NCBI GenBank assembly: GCA_035764935.1
Contig: DASTYK010000021.1
Span: 1 to 62,940, forward strand
Direction: 5' to 3'
DNA: 62,940 bases
Source: Longimicrobiales bacterium
Lineage (GTDB): Bacteria > Gemmatimonadota > Gemmatimonadetes > Longimicrobiales > RSA9
Position numbers and translations under genes: made by a program. Positions 9,335 through 18,640 of this stretch are shown here, one piece after another. How positions within the stretch are numbered: the stretch's first letter is position 1; each line of letters opens with the position of its first letter. Under the pieces are notes generated by a model. The model had not been told where the DNA came from, ran no database searches, and worked only from the letters and a program-made list of their open reading frames with translations.

Positions 9335-12300
9335 ATGTCTCCAAACCGCGTCCGGAGACTGGGACTCGCGGCAGGGCTGCTGGGCTTCGTGCTCATGCCA
9401 GTTCTACCCGCAGCGGCCCAGTCAACCGGCACAGTCACGGGGCGCGTGGTCGATGCCGCGACGCAACAGCCGCTGGTCGGCGCGCAGGTCCTGATCGAAG
9501 GCACGGGTCTCGGGGCCCTGGCGAACGATGACGGCACCTACCTGATCCTGAATGTTCCGGCGGGTGCACGGATCGTGCGCGCGCAGATGATCGGCTACTC
9601 GGCAGCGGAGGCCACGACCACGGTGGAGGCCGGGCAGTCGGTGACCGTGAACCTGACACTGTCGCAGTCCGCAATCAGTCTTGACCAGATCGTGGTCACC
9701 GGTACGGCGGGCACGGGGCAGGCGAAGCGTACGCTGGGCAACAGCGTGGCGACGGTGTCTGCGTCCGACATCACCGAGAAGATGCCAGTAGCCGATGCGC
9801 GCCAGCTGCTGCAGGGGCGTGCTCCGGGTGTCACGATGCTGCAGTCGACGGGCATCGTGGGTGGCGGCTCGCGCATGCGGATCCGCGGCTCGGGATCGCT
9901 GAACGCCGGCAATGAACCCGTGGTGTTCGTGGACGGTGTGCGGGTGCAGTCGGGGCAGACGCGCACGCAGGGCAACACCGCGCAGCCGATCAACCTGCTG
10001 GACTCGTTCAACCCGAACGACATCGAGTCGATCGAGGTGATCAAGGGCCCGGCGGCGGCGACGCTGTACGGTGCGGAAGCGGCGTCCGGCGTGATCCAGA
10101 TCGTCACGAAGAAGGGGCGCAAGGCCGAGGGGCTGCAGTGGACGGCCAACTTCGAGTACGGCGAGACGGAGTGGGCGGCGGATCAGATCACGAACTACTG
10201 GCTGTGCACGGACGCACGGATGGCGGATCTGGAGGACAATCCGGGGTGCGGCGTGTTCACGGGTTCGGAGCCACTGGAGGAGCGCCTGCTGATCGACCGG
10301 CCGCTCGACCCGAACCGCCGCTCGGCGGGTGTGATTCACCAGTATCAGCAGAACGGCTGGACGGAGGACTATCCGTGCCTGTTCCCGCAGCAGGCGGGCT
10401 GCCAGCCGAATCCGCTGCGGACGGGTGTCACGCAGAATGTGAACCTGGCGGTACGCGGTGGTGGCGACTCGTACAACTTCTACCTCTCGGGTGAGAAGAG
10501 CGACCAGGACGGCAGCTTCTACAACAACTACAGCGACCGGATGGGCGCGCGTGCGAACTTCGGCTTCGTCCCGACGGACAAGGCGAACTTCAACGTGAAC
10601 GTGGGCTACGTGCGGCAGGACCAGCAGCTTCCGCTGTCTGACAACTCGTCGAACAGCATCCTGCGCAACGCGTACCGCGGCGAAGCGGGCGGGTTGTCGG
10701 GCCGCTATCTGCCGGGCTTCAAGAGCTACCATCCGGAGTTCAGCAACCACTACGACCGCCACCTGGAGCAGGAGCGCTTCACGATGGGTGTCACGGCGCA
10801 GTACACGCCGTGGGAGTGGTGGCAGAACAAGGTGACGGTCGGCGTGGATCGCCGTGAGCAGCAGAACATCAACGGCAACGACATCGACCAGACAGGCGGT
10901 CGGTTGTACGACGGAAATGAAGCTGGCGGATACTCGTTCATCGGCACGGACAAGATCTGGCTGTGGACGGCGGATGTCGGCTCGACGCTGTCGTTCGACG
11001 TCAACGACGACTGGACGTCGGCGTCGAGCTTCGGGATGCAGCTGACGAAGCGGACGGCGGAGGGGTACGACGTCGAGGGCTGGGGGTTCGTCGCCAACTC
11101 GCTGAACCTGATCGGTGACGCATCGCTGCGGGATGCGAGCCAGTCGTTCTCGGAGCAGACGTCGCTCGGCTTCTACCTGCAGGAGCAGGTCGGCTATCAG
11201 AACCGGCTCTTCCTGACCGGCGCGGTGCGGGTGGACGACAACTCGGCATTCGGCCGTGACTTCTCGCTGGTCGTCTACCCCAAGGCGTCGGTGTCGTGGG
11301 TGGTTTCGGAGGAGAGCTTCTTCGAGGTGCCGTGGGTCGACGACCTCAAGCTGCGCGCTGCGTGGGGTCGCGCGGGCAACTCGCCTGCGCCGTTCTCGGC
11401 GGACCGGACCTACCAGGCCACGGTTGGCGTGATCGGCGATCAGGCGGTCAACGCGATCACCACCGACGACTACGGCAATCCGGACCTGAAGGCAGAGACG
11501 GGAGATGAGATCGAGCTCGGCTTCGACGCATCGCTGCTGACCGGCCGCGTGGGGCTCGACTTCACGTTCTACAACAAGACGACGAAGGACGCGCTTCTCT
11601 CCGTTGACGATCCGCCGTCGAGCGGCTGGACCGGCTCGCACCTGGTCAACATCGGCGAGATCAACAACAAGGGGATCGAGCTGGCGGTCAACGCGACTCC
11701 GATCGTGAGCGACAAGGTGCGCTGGGATGCGATCGTCTCCTTCAGCACGGCGCACAACAAGCTGGTCTCGTTCGGCACGGACGCGCAGGGCAACCCGATC
11801 ATGCACGAGGACCGCTTCGGTCCGTTCATCGCGACGCAGCGTCATCGCGAAGGCTACCCGCTGGGCGGCTACTGGTCGATCGACGTGCAGCGTGACGCGA
11901 ACGGCCTGCCGATTCTCGGCTCCAACGGAGTTGCGCTGCTGCAGGAGTGCGTGAGCTGGGCGCCTGACCAGCGCGCGGACTGCGAGGAGGAGTTCGTCGG
12001 CTCGCCGTTCCCGACGCGTCTGCTCGGTCTGACGAACACGCTGGTACTGTTCGACAACCTGCAGCTGTACGCGTTTCTGGACTACCAGGGTGGTCACTAC
12101 CAGTGGTGCGCCATCTGCTCGGTACGCACGCGCAGTGATCGCAACTCGAGGGAGATCAACGATCCGCGGCTGGATCCCAGCCATCCCGAGTACGACACGT
12201 GGGGCCGGTACGAGCGGGGCATCCTGCTCAGCCAGCAGTCGAAGCGCTACATCATGCCCGCGGACTTCATGAAGCTGCGTGAGCTGTCGGCCACGTACAC

Positions 12301-12505
12301 CTTCCCGGGCTCCTGGGTCGATCGGATCGGCATGTCACGCGCTTCCGTGACGCTCGCCGGGCGCAATCTCTGGATGTGGACGAAGTACGAGGGCACGGCG
12401 GATCCGGAGGTCGCCTTCACCGGCGACGCCAACTTCGAGACCGCCGACTACGGCTCGGTCCCGATGCAGCGCCGCTTGTCCGTCTCGTTCAACCTGAACT
12501 TCTAA
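9335..12505 (+). CDS. SusC/RagA family TonB-linked outer-membrane transporter (second pair)
   Basis: The 1056-residue protein is a second SusC-type transporter. The start at 9335 is set by GGAGGAG upstream and a signal peptide ending VLPAAAQ. A carboxypeptidase-regulatory-like domain (GRVVDAATQQPLVGAQVLIE) fills about residues 30-110. The plug has LLQGRAPGVTML, VVFVDGVRV and ESIEVIKGPAAATLYGAEAA. The barrel follows and ends in RRLSVSFNLNF with the C-terminal Phe used for outer-membrane insertion. Its SusD partner starts 26 bp downstream. It is similar in layout to, but clearly diverged from, the minus-strand SusC at 5624-8740, so the two pairs probably import different ligands. Confidence 0.93.
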   Translation: MSPNRVRRLGLAAGLLGFVLMPVLPAAAQSTGTVTGRVVDAATQQPLVGAQVLIEGTGLGALANDDGTYLILNVPAGARIVRAQMIGYSAAEATTTVEAGQSVTVNLTLSQSAISLDQIVVTGTAGTGQAKRTLGNSVATVSASDITEKMPVADARQLLQGRAPGVTMLQSTGIVGGGSRMRIRGSGSLNAGNEPVVFVDGVRVQSGQTRTQGNTAQPINLLDSFNPNDIESIEVIKGPAAATLYGAEAASGVIQIVTKKGRKAEGLQWTANFEYGETEWAADQITNYWLCTDARMADLEDNPGCGVFTGSEPLEERLLIDRPLDPNRRSAGVIHQYQQNGWTEDYPCLFPQQAGCQPNPLRTGVTQNVNLAVRGGGDSYNFYLSGEKSDQDGSFYNNYSDRMGARANFGFVPTDKANFNVNVGYVRQDQQLPLSDNSSNSILRNAYRGEAGGLSGRYLPGFKSYHPEFSNHYDRHLEQERFTMGVTAQYTPWEWWQNKVTVGVDRREQQNINGNDIDQTGGRLYDGNEAGGYSFIGTDKIWLWTADVGSTLSFDVNDDWTSASSFGMQLTKRTAEGYDVEGWGFVANSLNLIGDASLRDASQSFSEQTSLGFYLQEQVGYQNRLFLTGAVRVDDNSAFGRDFSLVVYPKASVSWVVSEESFFEVPWVDDLKLRAAWGRAGNSPAPFSADRTYQATVGVIGDQAVNAITTDDYGNPDLKAETGDEIELGFDASLLTGRVGLDFTFYNKTTKDALLSVDDPPSSGWTGSHLVNIGEINNKGIELAVNATPIVSDKVRWDAIVSFSTAHNKLVSFGTDAQGNPIMHEDRFGPFIATQRHREGYPLGGYWSIDVQRDANGLPILGSNGVALLQECVSWAPDQRADCEEEFVGSPFPTRLLGLTNTLVLFDNLQLYAFLDYQGGHYQWCAICSVRTRSDRNSREINDPRLDPSHPEYDTWGRYERGILLSQQSKRYIMPADFMKLRELSATYTFPGSWVDRIGMSRASVTLAGRNLWMWTKYEGTADPEVAFTGDANFETADYGSVPMQRRLSVSFNLNF

Positions 12506-12531
12506 CGGCGGCGACAAGGAGAATGGGAATC

Positions 12532-13884
12532 ATGTTCCGAATTCGTGAATTGCGCCGCGGTCAGATCGCGCTTGCTGCACTCGCCGCCTTCGGGCTGGCC
12601 GCGTGCAGCCAGGTCGACGAGCTGATGGAGGCGAACAATCCGGCGGCGATCCAGGAGGACCAGCTCGATGACGAGACACTGGTCACCGTGCTGGCGAACA
12701 GCGTGGTTGCGCGGTTCGCCGCGGAGTACGGTGAGCCCGTGATCTGGCTCGCGAGCCACATCACGGACGAGCAGGTGTCCGGTATCAACTGGCCGACGAC
12801 GCAGGAGCTCGGTGCACGGCGGCTCACCTTCGATGCGGGCCCGGCCAACGACATGTTCCGTGCGCTCAGTCGCTCGCGGTTCATGGCGGACAGCGTGGCT
12901 ACACGACTGAGCACGCTGCTCGAGGATCCTGGCTCCGATCGCCGCATGGCCATGGTCCTCGCATATGGCGGGTACGCCTACACGCTGATGGCGGAGACGA
13001 TGTGCGACGCGACGATCAACGTCGGGGCCGAGCGCTACACCCCCGCACAGCTCGCCGACATGGCCATCGCGAAGTTCCAGGCGGCCATTCCGGTCGCGCA
13101 GGCCGCGGGCGCCGATGACGTGCTCAACCTGGCGTACACGGGTCTGGCGCGTGCGGCTATGGCCGCCGATGATCCGACGCTCGCGATGCAGGCGGCGTCG
13201 AACGTCGATTCGGATTTCATCTGGTGGGTCGAGTACAAAGAGGGCGCGCTCAGCTTCGAGCTGGACGACAACGTGACCGGCAATAACCACACGATCGGCG
13301 TGCATCCGCGCCTGGTCAAAGAGTGGGGCACATTCGGTGAGACCGTGCCGGTCGAGGACCAGACGGATCCTCGGGTGCAGTTCAATCCGCAGCCGCGGAC
13401 GGGTCACGATGCCCGCACGATCCTGTACACGCCGTACCAGCCGCTGTCGTACAGCGGGTACACCGGCACGCTGCAGACCGACGCTGATGCGCCGGTGCTG
13501 TTCAACAACGACACGGACATCCGCCTCGGGTCGTACCTCGACGCGATGCACAATTACTACGAGGCGGCCGGTCCCACGGGCACCGGGCCCGAGGGCACGA
13601 CGCTCCAGTTCGTGAACGCCCGTCGGGCAGTGGGCGGCCAGGCACCCGTCGTCCTCGTGGGCGACGAGCTCATGGCAGAATTGCGCGAGCAGCGGGCGCG
13701 TGACCTGTTCCTGGGCGGCTTCCGCCTGGGTGACCTGCGTCGCTGGAAGCGGCAGGGCATCGATGATCCGGACAGCCAGTTCCCGACCGGGAATCACATC
13801 AACGTCACGCTGGGCGTGTACGGCGACGTGGAGTGCTTCCCGATCCCGATCGCGGAGTACGTGGGCAACCCGAACATCAACTGA
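12532..13884 (+). CDS. RagB/SusD family lipoprotein (second pair)
   Basis: This is the 450-residue surface lipoprotein partner of the SusC at 9335-12505. ATG 12532 is preferred over ATG 12523 because AAGGAGA lies 9 nt upstream of it but overlaps the earlier one. The signal has a lipobox GLAACS, followed by helical SusD-like sequence with motifs such as RALSRSRFMADSVATR and LAYGGYAYTLMAETMCD. The C-terminal part has the usual end LREQRARDLFLGGFRLGDLRRW and a final Cys segment. It is more diverged from classical SusD than the other copy. The ligand is unknown. Confidence 0.85.
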   Translation: MFRIRELRRGQIALAALAAFGLAACSQVDELMEANNPAAIQEDQLDDETLVTVLANSVVARFAAEYGEPVIWLASHITDEQVSGINWPTTQELGARRLTFDAGPANDMFRALSRSRFMADSVATRLSTLLEDPGSDRRMAMVLAYGGYAYTLMAETMCDATINVGAERYTPAQLADMAIAKFQAAIPVAQAAGADDVLNLAYTGLARAAMAADDPTLAMQAASNVDSDFIWWVEYKEGALSFELDDNVTGNNHTIGVHPRLVKEWGTFGETVPVEDQTDPRVQFNPQPRTGHDARTILYTPYQPLSYSGYTGTLQTDADAPVLFNNDTDIRLGSYLDAMHNYYEAAGPTGTGPEGTTLQFVNARRAVGGQAPVVLVGDELMAELREQRARDLFLGGFRLGDLRRWKRQGIDDPDSQFPTGNHINVTLGVYGDVECFPIPIAEYVGNPNIN

Positions 13885-13905
13885 TCGGGGCGTCTACTGC
13901 AGTGA

Positions 13906-13941
13906 ACGAAGGGCGCGGCGAGCAATCGTCGCGCCCTTCGT
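13906..13941. terminator. Bidirectional hairpin terminator with GCAA tetraloop
   Basis: A 16-bp stem (13906-13921 with 13926-13941, one G-T wobble) closes a GCAA loop of the stable GNRA type. It sits between the convergent SusD and di-haem oxidoreductase genes. No long T-run follows, so it may act as a transcript-end protector as well as a terminator. Confidence 0.75.
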
Positions 13942-13961
13942 CGTTAGCAGGAGGGTGTTTC

Positions 13962-13990
13962 TACCACAGAGCGCACGGAGAGCACGGAGT
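13962..13990. repeat. 9-bp CACRGAG-type intergenic repeat, copy 1
   Basis: After TAC come three units of about 9 bp: CACAGAGCG, CACGGAGAG, CACGGAGTC. The same motif recurs at 18471-18510. It ends exactly at the stop of the minus-strand gene. Confidence 0.65.
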
Positions 13991-15231
13991 CAGAGACTCT
14001 GCAGGAAACGGATCAGGCCGTGGCGGTCGAGCTCGGGCAGCGCGCGGAAGCGCTCGCGCACCAGCGTCGCCTCGCCGCCGTGCATCAGGATGGCCTCGGT
14101 CAGGTCATTGGTGCGGCTGTCGTGGAGGTAGCTGCTGCGGCTGCCGAGACCCATGAGCGGCTCGGTACGGCGCTCGGTGCGGGACGCGGCCGGTGTGCAG
14201 GCGCCGCTCAGGTCGGGTCCCATGTCGTGCAGCAGCAGGTCGGAGTAGAGCGCGATCGTGCGGCGGTCCAGCGCCGCGATGTCCTGTCTGCCGGTGCGCA
14301 TCGTCGGCACGTGGCATGAACTGCAGCCGACCTCCGCGAACAGCGCTTCGCCGCGGGTGATCATTGCGCGCTGCGTCTCGTCATCCGGCAGTCTGCGCGG
14401 CGGCGGTGCGAGAAAGCGCATGAAGTCGAGCAGCAGGGCCACGTCGGCTTCGCTCAGCTCGGGGTCGGCGGCGGGGTCAGTGATGAGGGCTGCTGCACCG
14501 TCGGTGGCGAAAGCGACGTCCGTGGAGCGACTGTCCGCCTGCAGCAGCGCCTCGGCAAGCGCCTCCGCGATCGTGTCACGCGGCCGCGAGGGTGTCGTCA
14601 GGCCCATCTCCATGAGCGCGGCGTGCTCGATGAAGTCGCGCAGGGTTGGCTGGTCCGCCAGGCGACCGAAGCGGGCGAAGCGGCCGTCCCCGGCGACGCC
14701 CGGGCGCCCGGAAATGCCATCGCCGTCGCTGTCGTCCGGATCGACGCGGGAGCGGATCTCCGACTCCGGGATCGCCTCGATCAGGCCCATGCCGAAAACG
14801 AACGGCACGTTGAAGTGGACGGTGTCCGTCGCGTCTGCCGGGGCGCTCTGGCGCTGCACGCCGAGAGCCCGCAGCGCGGGGGTGGAGCGCAACCGTACGT
14901 TCTCGCCGCCCTCTGCGATGAGAGGATCGCACGTGCCGTCCGGCAGGGTGCGACTCATCCGCGTCACGAACTGGTCGCCCGTGCCGCCGGTTGCCGGGCT
15001 GGTGTGGCAGGCGCTGCACTGGTTGTCGTTGAAGAGAGGCCCCAGGCCTTCTTCGGGTGTGAAGACCCGGTTGAAGAGCAGCAGCCCCTCGTCGAAGTGT
15101 GCGCGCTGTTCCGCGGTGAGGCCCGGCAGCGGGTCGCCGATCATGGCGACCGTCACGGGCTCGCCCCCGCCGCAGGCTGCTGCGACGAGGGCGAGGCTCA
15201 GAGATGAACGGATGGTGAGGCGCTGCTTCAT
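13990..15231 (-). CDS. Di-haem cytochrome c oxidoreductase family lipoprotein (thiol-oxidoreductase-like)
   Basis: The 413-residue protein has a lipoprotein signal (SLALVAAACGGG) and two haem c motifs: CSACH at residues 72-76 and CSSCH near residue 302. Between them are family segments such as NVRLRSTPALRALG and FNVPFVFGMGLIEAIPE, typical of the di-haem oxidoreductase family related to MauG-type peroxidases. It would act in the periplasm, anchored to a membrane, in electron transfer or peroxide handling. It starts 5 bp after the stop of a small membrane-protein gene, so it is the second gene of a two-gene operon and may depend on coupling, since no strong ribosome site is visible. The redox partner is unknown. 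Confidence 0.85.
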   Translation of the reverse strand: MKQRLTIRSSLSLALVAAACGGGEPVTVAMIGDPLPGLTAEQRAHFDEGLLLFNRVFTPEEGLGPLFNDNQCSACHTSPATGGTGDQFVTRMSRTLPDGTCDPLIAEGGENVRLRSTPALRALGVQRQSAPADATDTVHFNVPFVFGMGLIEAIPESEIRSRVDPDDSDGDGISGRPGVAGDGRFARFGRLADQPTLRDFIEHAALMEMGLTTPSRPRDTIAEALAEALLQADSRSTDVAFATDGAAALITDPAADPELSEADVALLLDFMRFLAPPPRRLPDDETQRAMITRGEALFAEVGCSSCHVPTMRTGRQDIAALDRRTIALYSDLLLHDMGPDLSGACTPAASRTERRTEPLMGLGSRSSYLHDSRTNDLTEAILMHGGEATLVRERFRALPELDRHGLIRFLQSL

Positions 15232-15236
15232 CAGGT

Positions 15237-15596
15237 TCAGACTCGGTCGGCCTGCGCGTCGTAGAGTTTCCAGGCGATCCAGAACGTGTAGAGCGCGATT
15301 GCCGTCCCGACCGGGAAATGGGTCAGGTTGAAGATGCCCAGGATCACGGCCAGCACGATCACCCAGCCGCCCCAGTTGCGCAGCAGCCCGAGGCCGCAGA
15401 CCAGGTTCGGCAGCGCCATCAGCAGCATCATGGCGCCGGCGAAGCTGCCGATCAGCGACAGCGTGCCGAACGCGTGGACGTCGCCCGACAGCACTCCGAT
15501 GCCCGAGAGAAGGCCGAACGCCGCCATGCCGATCAGCAGGTCGATCACGCCCAGTGCGATGTGCAGCCAGCCGAGGATCCTGACGTGCTTGCCCAA
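15237..15596 (-). CDS. Small four-helix membrane protein
   Basis: The start is a TTG at 15596 with AGGAGG six bases upstream; longer ATG starts lack a ribosome site and would add a non-membrane head. The 119-residue product LGKHVRILGWLHIALGV... has four hydrophobic stretches, at about residues 6-28, 38-62, 66-84 and 88-108, and a short charged tail. No domain family was recognised. It precedes the di-haem oxidoreductase gene by 5 bp, so a supporting membrane role for that protein is possible but unproven. Confidence 0.75.
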   Translation of the reverse strand: MGKHVRILGWLHIALGVIDLLIGMAAFGLLSGIGVLSGDVHAFGTLSLIGSFAGAMMLLMALPNLVCGLGLLRNWGGWVIVLAVILGIFNLTHFPVGTAIALYTFWIAWKLYDAQADRV

Positions 15597-15810
15597 TTTC
15601 GCCTCCTGTAAGGATTTAGTATGCCTTACGGGCGGGACGTGCGGCGAGTTTCCGGGGGCGCACTGAATCTGCCATACCTGCGGCCGCATTTCCAGTGTCC
15701 CGTGCGAACGTTCGGGGGCGCTGTGGCAGCTCAGCACTTCGGCGATGCGCGCGGGGTACATGGATTGCACGCCTGGACACCGCAACGCAAACCGTCCGGA
15801 GGTCTTCACA

Positions 15811-16245
15811 ATGCGCGTCAGGGAGCTGCTGGGGCGAGGCCGCTCGCCCGTCATCACGATTGATTCAGAGGCACGGGTCGATGCAGCGGTACGGCTGATG
15901 ATCGAGCACCGGATCGGCGCCCTGCCGGTCATGAGCGGTGGCAGGGTCGTCGGCATCGTCAATGAGCGCGATGTCGTCGAGCTGCTCGGCAATCAGTACG
16001 GCGACATCCGCGGGATCAATCTTTCGCGGATCATGCGACGGGCACCCACGTGCAATATCGACGACGACGTGCGGACCCTGATGGCGCGGATGACGGGCGA
16101 GAGGCTGCGTCACTTCATCGTCATGGACGGGGAGAAGCTCAGCGGCATCGTCTCCGTCGGCGACATCGTCAAGCGCCGGCTCGACGACCTGGAGCTCGAG
16201 ACCGGCGTCCTGCGCGACTACGTGGCGGGTCAGCGGGTCAGCTAG
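15811..16245 (+). CDS. CBS-domain pair protein
   Basis: The 144-residue protein consists of two CBS domains (about residues 7-60 and 72-130), with motifs AVRLMIEHRIGALPVM, GIVNERDVVELL, RHFIVMDGEKLSGIVS and GDIVKRRLDDLE. Such stand-alone pairs bind adenine nucleotides and act as energy sensors. The start at 15811 is chosen because GGAGG lies 8 nt upstream; a longer frame from 15745 has no ribosome site. No partner domain is attached and the target is unknown. Confidence 0.88.
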   Translation: MRVRELLGRGRSPVITIDSEARVDAAVRLMIEHRIGALPVMSGGRVVGIVNERDVVELLGNQYGDIRGINLSRIMRRAPTCNIDDDVRTLMARMTGERLRHFIVMDGEKLSGIVSVGDIVKRRLDDLELETGVLRDYVAGQRVS

Positions 16246-16266
16246 GACCCTTCGGGCAGCGGATGA

Positions 16267-16293
16267 CACGGGCGGCGGGTTGCGTCGCCCGTG
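16267..16293. terminator. Hairpin after the CBS gene
   Basis: CACGGGCG at 16267-16274 pairs perfectly with CGCCCGTG at 16286-16293, and inner bases can extend the stem. It lies 21 bp after the CBS stop. No T-run follows, so termination is likely but not certain. Confidence 0.5.
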
Positions 16294-16344
16294 CGCGCGT
16301 CGCACAATTTCCGGCGGTTCCCCCCTCTACAACCCGGAAGGATC

Positions 16345-18462
16345 ATGGCGATGAAGCGCATGCTGCTCCCCCTGATCGCGCTCCTGTGTGTGGCACTGCC
16401 GGCCGCGGCCCAGTCGTCGTACACGATGGAGCAGGTCAGGAGCTATCCGTTCCCCAACGAGCTTGCCGCTGCGGCGGAGGTCGCGCGCATCGCGTGGGCG
16501 TTCAACGAGGAAGGCCGCCGCAACATCTACGTGGCCGAGGCCCCCGACTGGCGCGCGCGGAAGCTGACCTCGTACGACACGGACGATGGCCAGGTGCTGA
16601 CGCGTGTGCAGCTCTCGCCCGACGGCCGCTGGGTCGTGTACCGACGCGGCGGCGACGACGCGAACTGGGACCAGGACAACTGGGGCCTCGCGGCCGTCAA
16701 CGCGGCATCGATGCCCGTGCAGCCGAAGATCGAGCTGTGGGCCGTGCCGTTCGACGGCGGCGAGGCGCGCGTGCTGGCGGAGGGGGGCGATGGGCCGGTG
16801 ATCGCGCCGTCGGGGGACGCGGTGCTCTTCGAGCGCAACCGCCAGGTCTGGTCGGTGCCGATCGACGGGTCTGCACCGGCGAAGCAGCTCTTCTTCGCGC
16901 GCGGCGTGAACGGCAGCATCGAGTTCTCCCCGGACGGCGAGCGCCTCGCCTTCGTGTCCAACCGTGGCACGCACTCGATGATCGGGATCTTCCAGGACAG
17001 CGTCACGCCGATCACGTGGATCTCGCCCAGCACCCACCGCGACGGCTCGCCGCGCTGGTCGCCGGACGGAACGTCGCTCGCATTCGTGCGCCGGGGCGGG
17101 AGCGGCGGACCGCCGCAGCCGATCCTGGAGCGGCGCCACCAGCCATGGTCGATCCGTGTCGCCGACGCACGCACGGGCGAATCGCGCGAGGTGTGGCGGG
17201 CGCCGGAGACGCTGGAGGGCTCGCCACCCTCGACACAGGGCTGGACCAACCTGCACTGGGCGGCGGGCAACCGCCTGGTGTTCCAGTCCTACCACGACGG
17301 TTGGCCGCACCTCTACTCGATCGATGCGGTGCGCGGCGGTGAGCCACTGCTGCTGACGCCCGGCGACTACCAGGTCGAGTTCGCCTCGATGTCGCCGGAT
17401 GGCCGGTATGTCGTCTTCGCGGGCAATGCAGGTGACACACCAGGCGACATCGACCGCCGCCACATCGTGAAGGCACCGATCGATCGCAGCGCACCGCAGG
17501 TGCTGACACCGGGCACAGGGCTCGAGTGGACGCCCGTCGTGACCGGCGATGGTGCGACGATCGCGCTGATCAGTGCGACTGCCCAGCGCCCACCACTGCC
17601 GGCCGTGATGCCCGTGAACGGGGGACCGGTGCGGCTGATCGCGGAGGACCGCATCCCGGACGATTTCCCCACGCGCTCGCTCGTGATTCCGAAAAGCGTG
17701 ACGTTCCGGGCGGACGACGGCGTCACGGTGCACGCGCAGGTGTTCGAGAAGGAGGGCGGCCCCGCACGCAAGCCGGCCGTCATCTTCATTCACGGAGGAC
17801 CGCCGCGGCAGATGCTCGCGGGCTGGCACTACTCGGACTACTACGCGAATGCGTACGCGGCGCAGCAGTACTTCGCGGAGCTCGGTTTCGTCGCACTCTC
17901 GGTGAACTACCGGCTGGGCATCGGCTACGGCTTCGATTTCCACCGGCCGCCGAATGCCGGCGCGCAGGGTGCGGCTGAGTATCGCGACATCGTCGCCGCA
18001 GGTGAGTACCTGCGCTCGCTGCCCCAGGTAGATGCGGATCGCATCGGTGTGTGGGGCGGTTCGTACGGCGGCTACCTCACCGCAATGGCGCTCGCACGCG
18101 ACTCGGACATGTTCGCTGCCGGCGTCGACATCCACGGGGTGCACAACTTCGCGGATCGTTTCACGGGACCCTCGAACCGCTACGAGCCGACGGACCGCGA
18201 GCAGGCTGCGGAGATCGGCTGGCGCTCCTCGCCGATCGCGTACATGGACACGTGGACGTCGCCGGTGCTGCTCATCCACGGCGACGACGACCGTAACGTG
18301 CGGTTCTCCGAGACGGTGGACCTCGCGCGGCGGCTCGAGCTGCAGGGTGTGCCGTTCGAGGAGCTGATCATACCGGACGACACGCATCACTTCCTGCGGC
18401 ATGCGAACTGGATCCGGGTGAACGAGGCGACGGCGGAGTTCCTGGAAAAGCATCTTCGTTAG
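16345..18462 (+). CDS. S9-family prolyl oligopeptidase-type serine peptidase, secreted
   Basis: The 705-residue enzyme has a signal peptide ending ALPAAAQ and the two-domain layout of S9 peptidases. An N-terminal beta-propeller with WD40/PD40-like repeats (VQLSPDGRWVVY, IEFSPDGERLAFVSN, PRWSPDGTSLAFVR, ASMSPDGRYVVFAG) runs to about residue 440. A C-terminal alpha/beta-hydrolase domain carries nucleophile Ser573 in GGSYGGY, Asp649 in HGDDDRNV and His681 in DDTHHFL. The oxyanion segment IFIHGGPPRQML is present. It should cleave short peptides in the periplasm. The start at 16345 has GGAAGG upstream; an earlier in-frame start lacks a signal. It seems to be a single-gene unit. Confidence 0.93.
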   Translation: MAMKRMLLPLIALLCVALPAAAQSSYTMEQVRSYPFPNELAAAAEVARIAWAFNEEGRRNIYVAEAPDWRARKLTSYDTDDGQVLTRVQLSPDGRWVVYRRGGDDANWDQDNWGLAAVNAASMPVQPKIELWAVPFDGGEARVLAEGGDGPVIAPSGDAVLFERNRQVWSVPIDGSAPAKQLFFARGVNGSIEFSPDGERLAFVSNRGTHSMIGIFQDSVTPITWISPSTHRDGSPRWSPDGTSLAFVRRGGSGGPPQPILERRHQPWSIRVADARTGESREVWRAPETLEGSPPSTQGWTNLHWAAGNRLVFQSYHDGWPHLYSIDAVRGGEPLLLTPGDYQVEFASMSPDGRYVVFAGNAGDTPGDIDRRHIVKAPIDRSAPQVLTPGTGLEWTPVVTGDGATIALISATAQRPPLPAVMPVNGGPVRLIAEDRIPDDFPTRSLVIPKSVTFRADDGVTVHAQVFEKEGGPARKPAVIFIHGGPPRQMLAGWHYSDYYANAYAAQQYFAELGFVALSVNYRLGIGYGFDFHRPPNAGAQGAAEYRDIVAAGEYLRSLPQVDADRIGVWGGSYGGYLTAMALARDSDMFAAGVDIHGVHNFADRFTGPSNRYEPTDREQAAEIGWRSSPIAYMDTWTSPVLLIHGDDDRNVRFSETVDLARRLELQGVPFEELIIPDDTHHFLRHANWIRVNEATAEFLEKHLR

Positions 18463-18470
18463 GGTTTTTG

Positions 18471-18510
18471 TACCACGGATCTACCACGGAGAGCACAGAG
18501 GGCACAGAGA
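18471..18510. repeat. 9-bp CACRGAG-type intergenic repeat, copy 2
   Basis: TACCACGGATC is followed by TACCACGGAGAG, CACAGAGGG and CACAGAGAA. This is the same 9-bp rhythm as at 13962-13990. It begins 8 bp after the S9 peptidase stop. Confidence 0.65.
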
Positions 18511-18560
18511 ATTTCGCTGAGGCCCTCGGCTGTCTGATGTCCCGGGTTTCTCCCGGCTGA

Positions 18561-18640
18561 CGTGATGCACGGCGTTACAGGAGCTGTTTTCTCGCTGGAG
18601 GCGTGATGCGTGGTGTGATCAGAGCTGTTTTCTGTGCTGT
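18561..18640 (+). repeat. Imperfect 41-bp duplication of a gene start, with a 13-codon leader ORF
   Basis: CGTGATGC...GAGCTGTTTTCT occurs at 18561 and again at 18602, offset 41 bp. The second copy contains the start of the serine hydrolase gene. The first copy holds its own ATG at 18565, which opens a 13-residue frame, MHGVTGAVFSLEA, that resembles the real N-terminus MRGVIRAVFCAVG. This frame ends in a TGA at 18604-18606 that overlaps the real ATG by one base. Confidence 0.7.

Noticed and set aside
9422-12184. Minus-strand frame of 920 codons opposite the second SusC gene
   Set aside because: High-GC antisense shadow; the plus strand has a complete SusC protein with signal, plug and barrel.
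16327-18453. Minus-strand frame of 708 codons opposite the S9 peptidase
   Set aside because: Antisense shadow without domain; the plus-strand peptidase has all catalytic residues.
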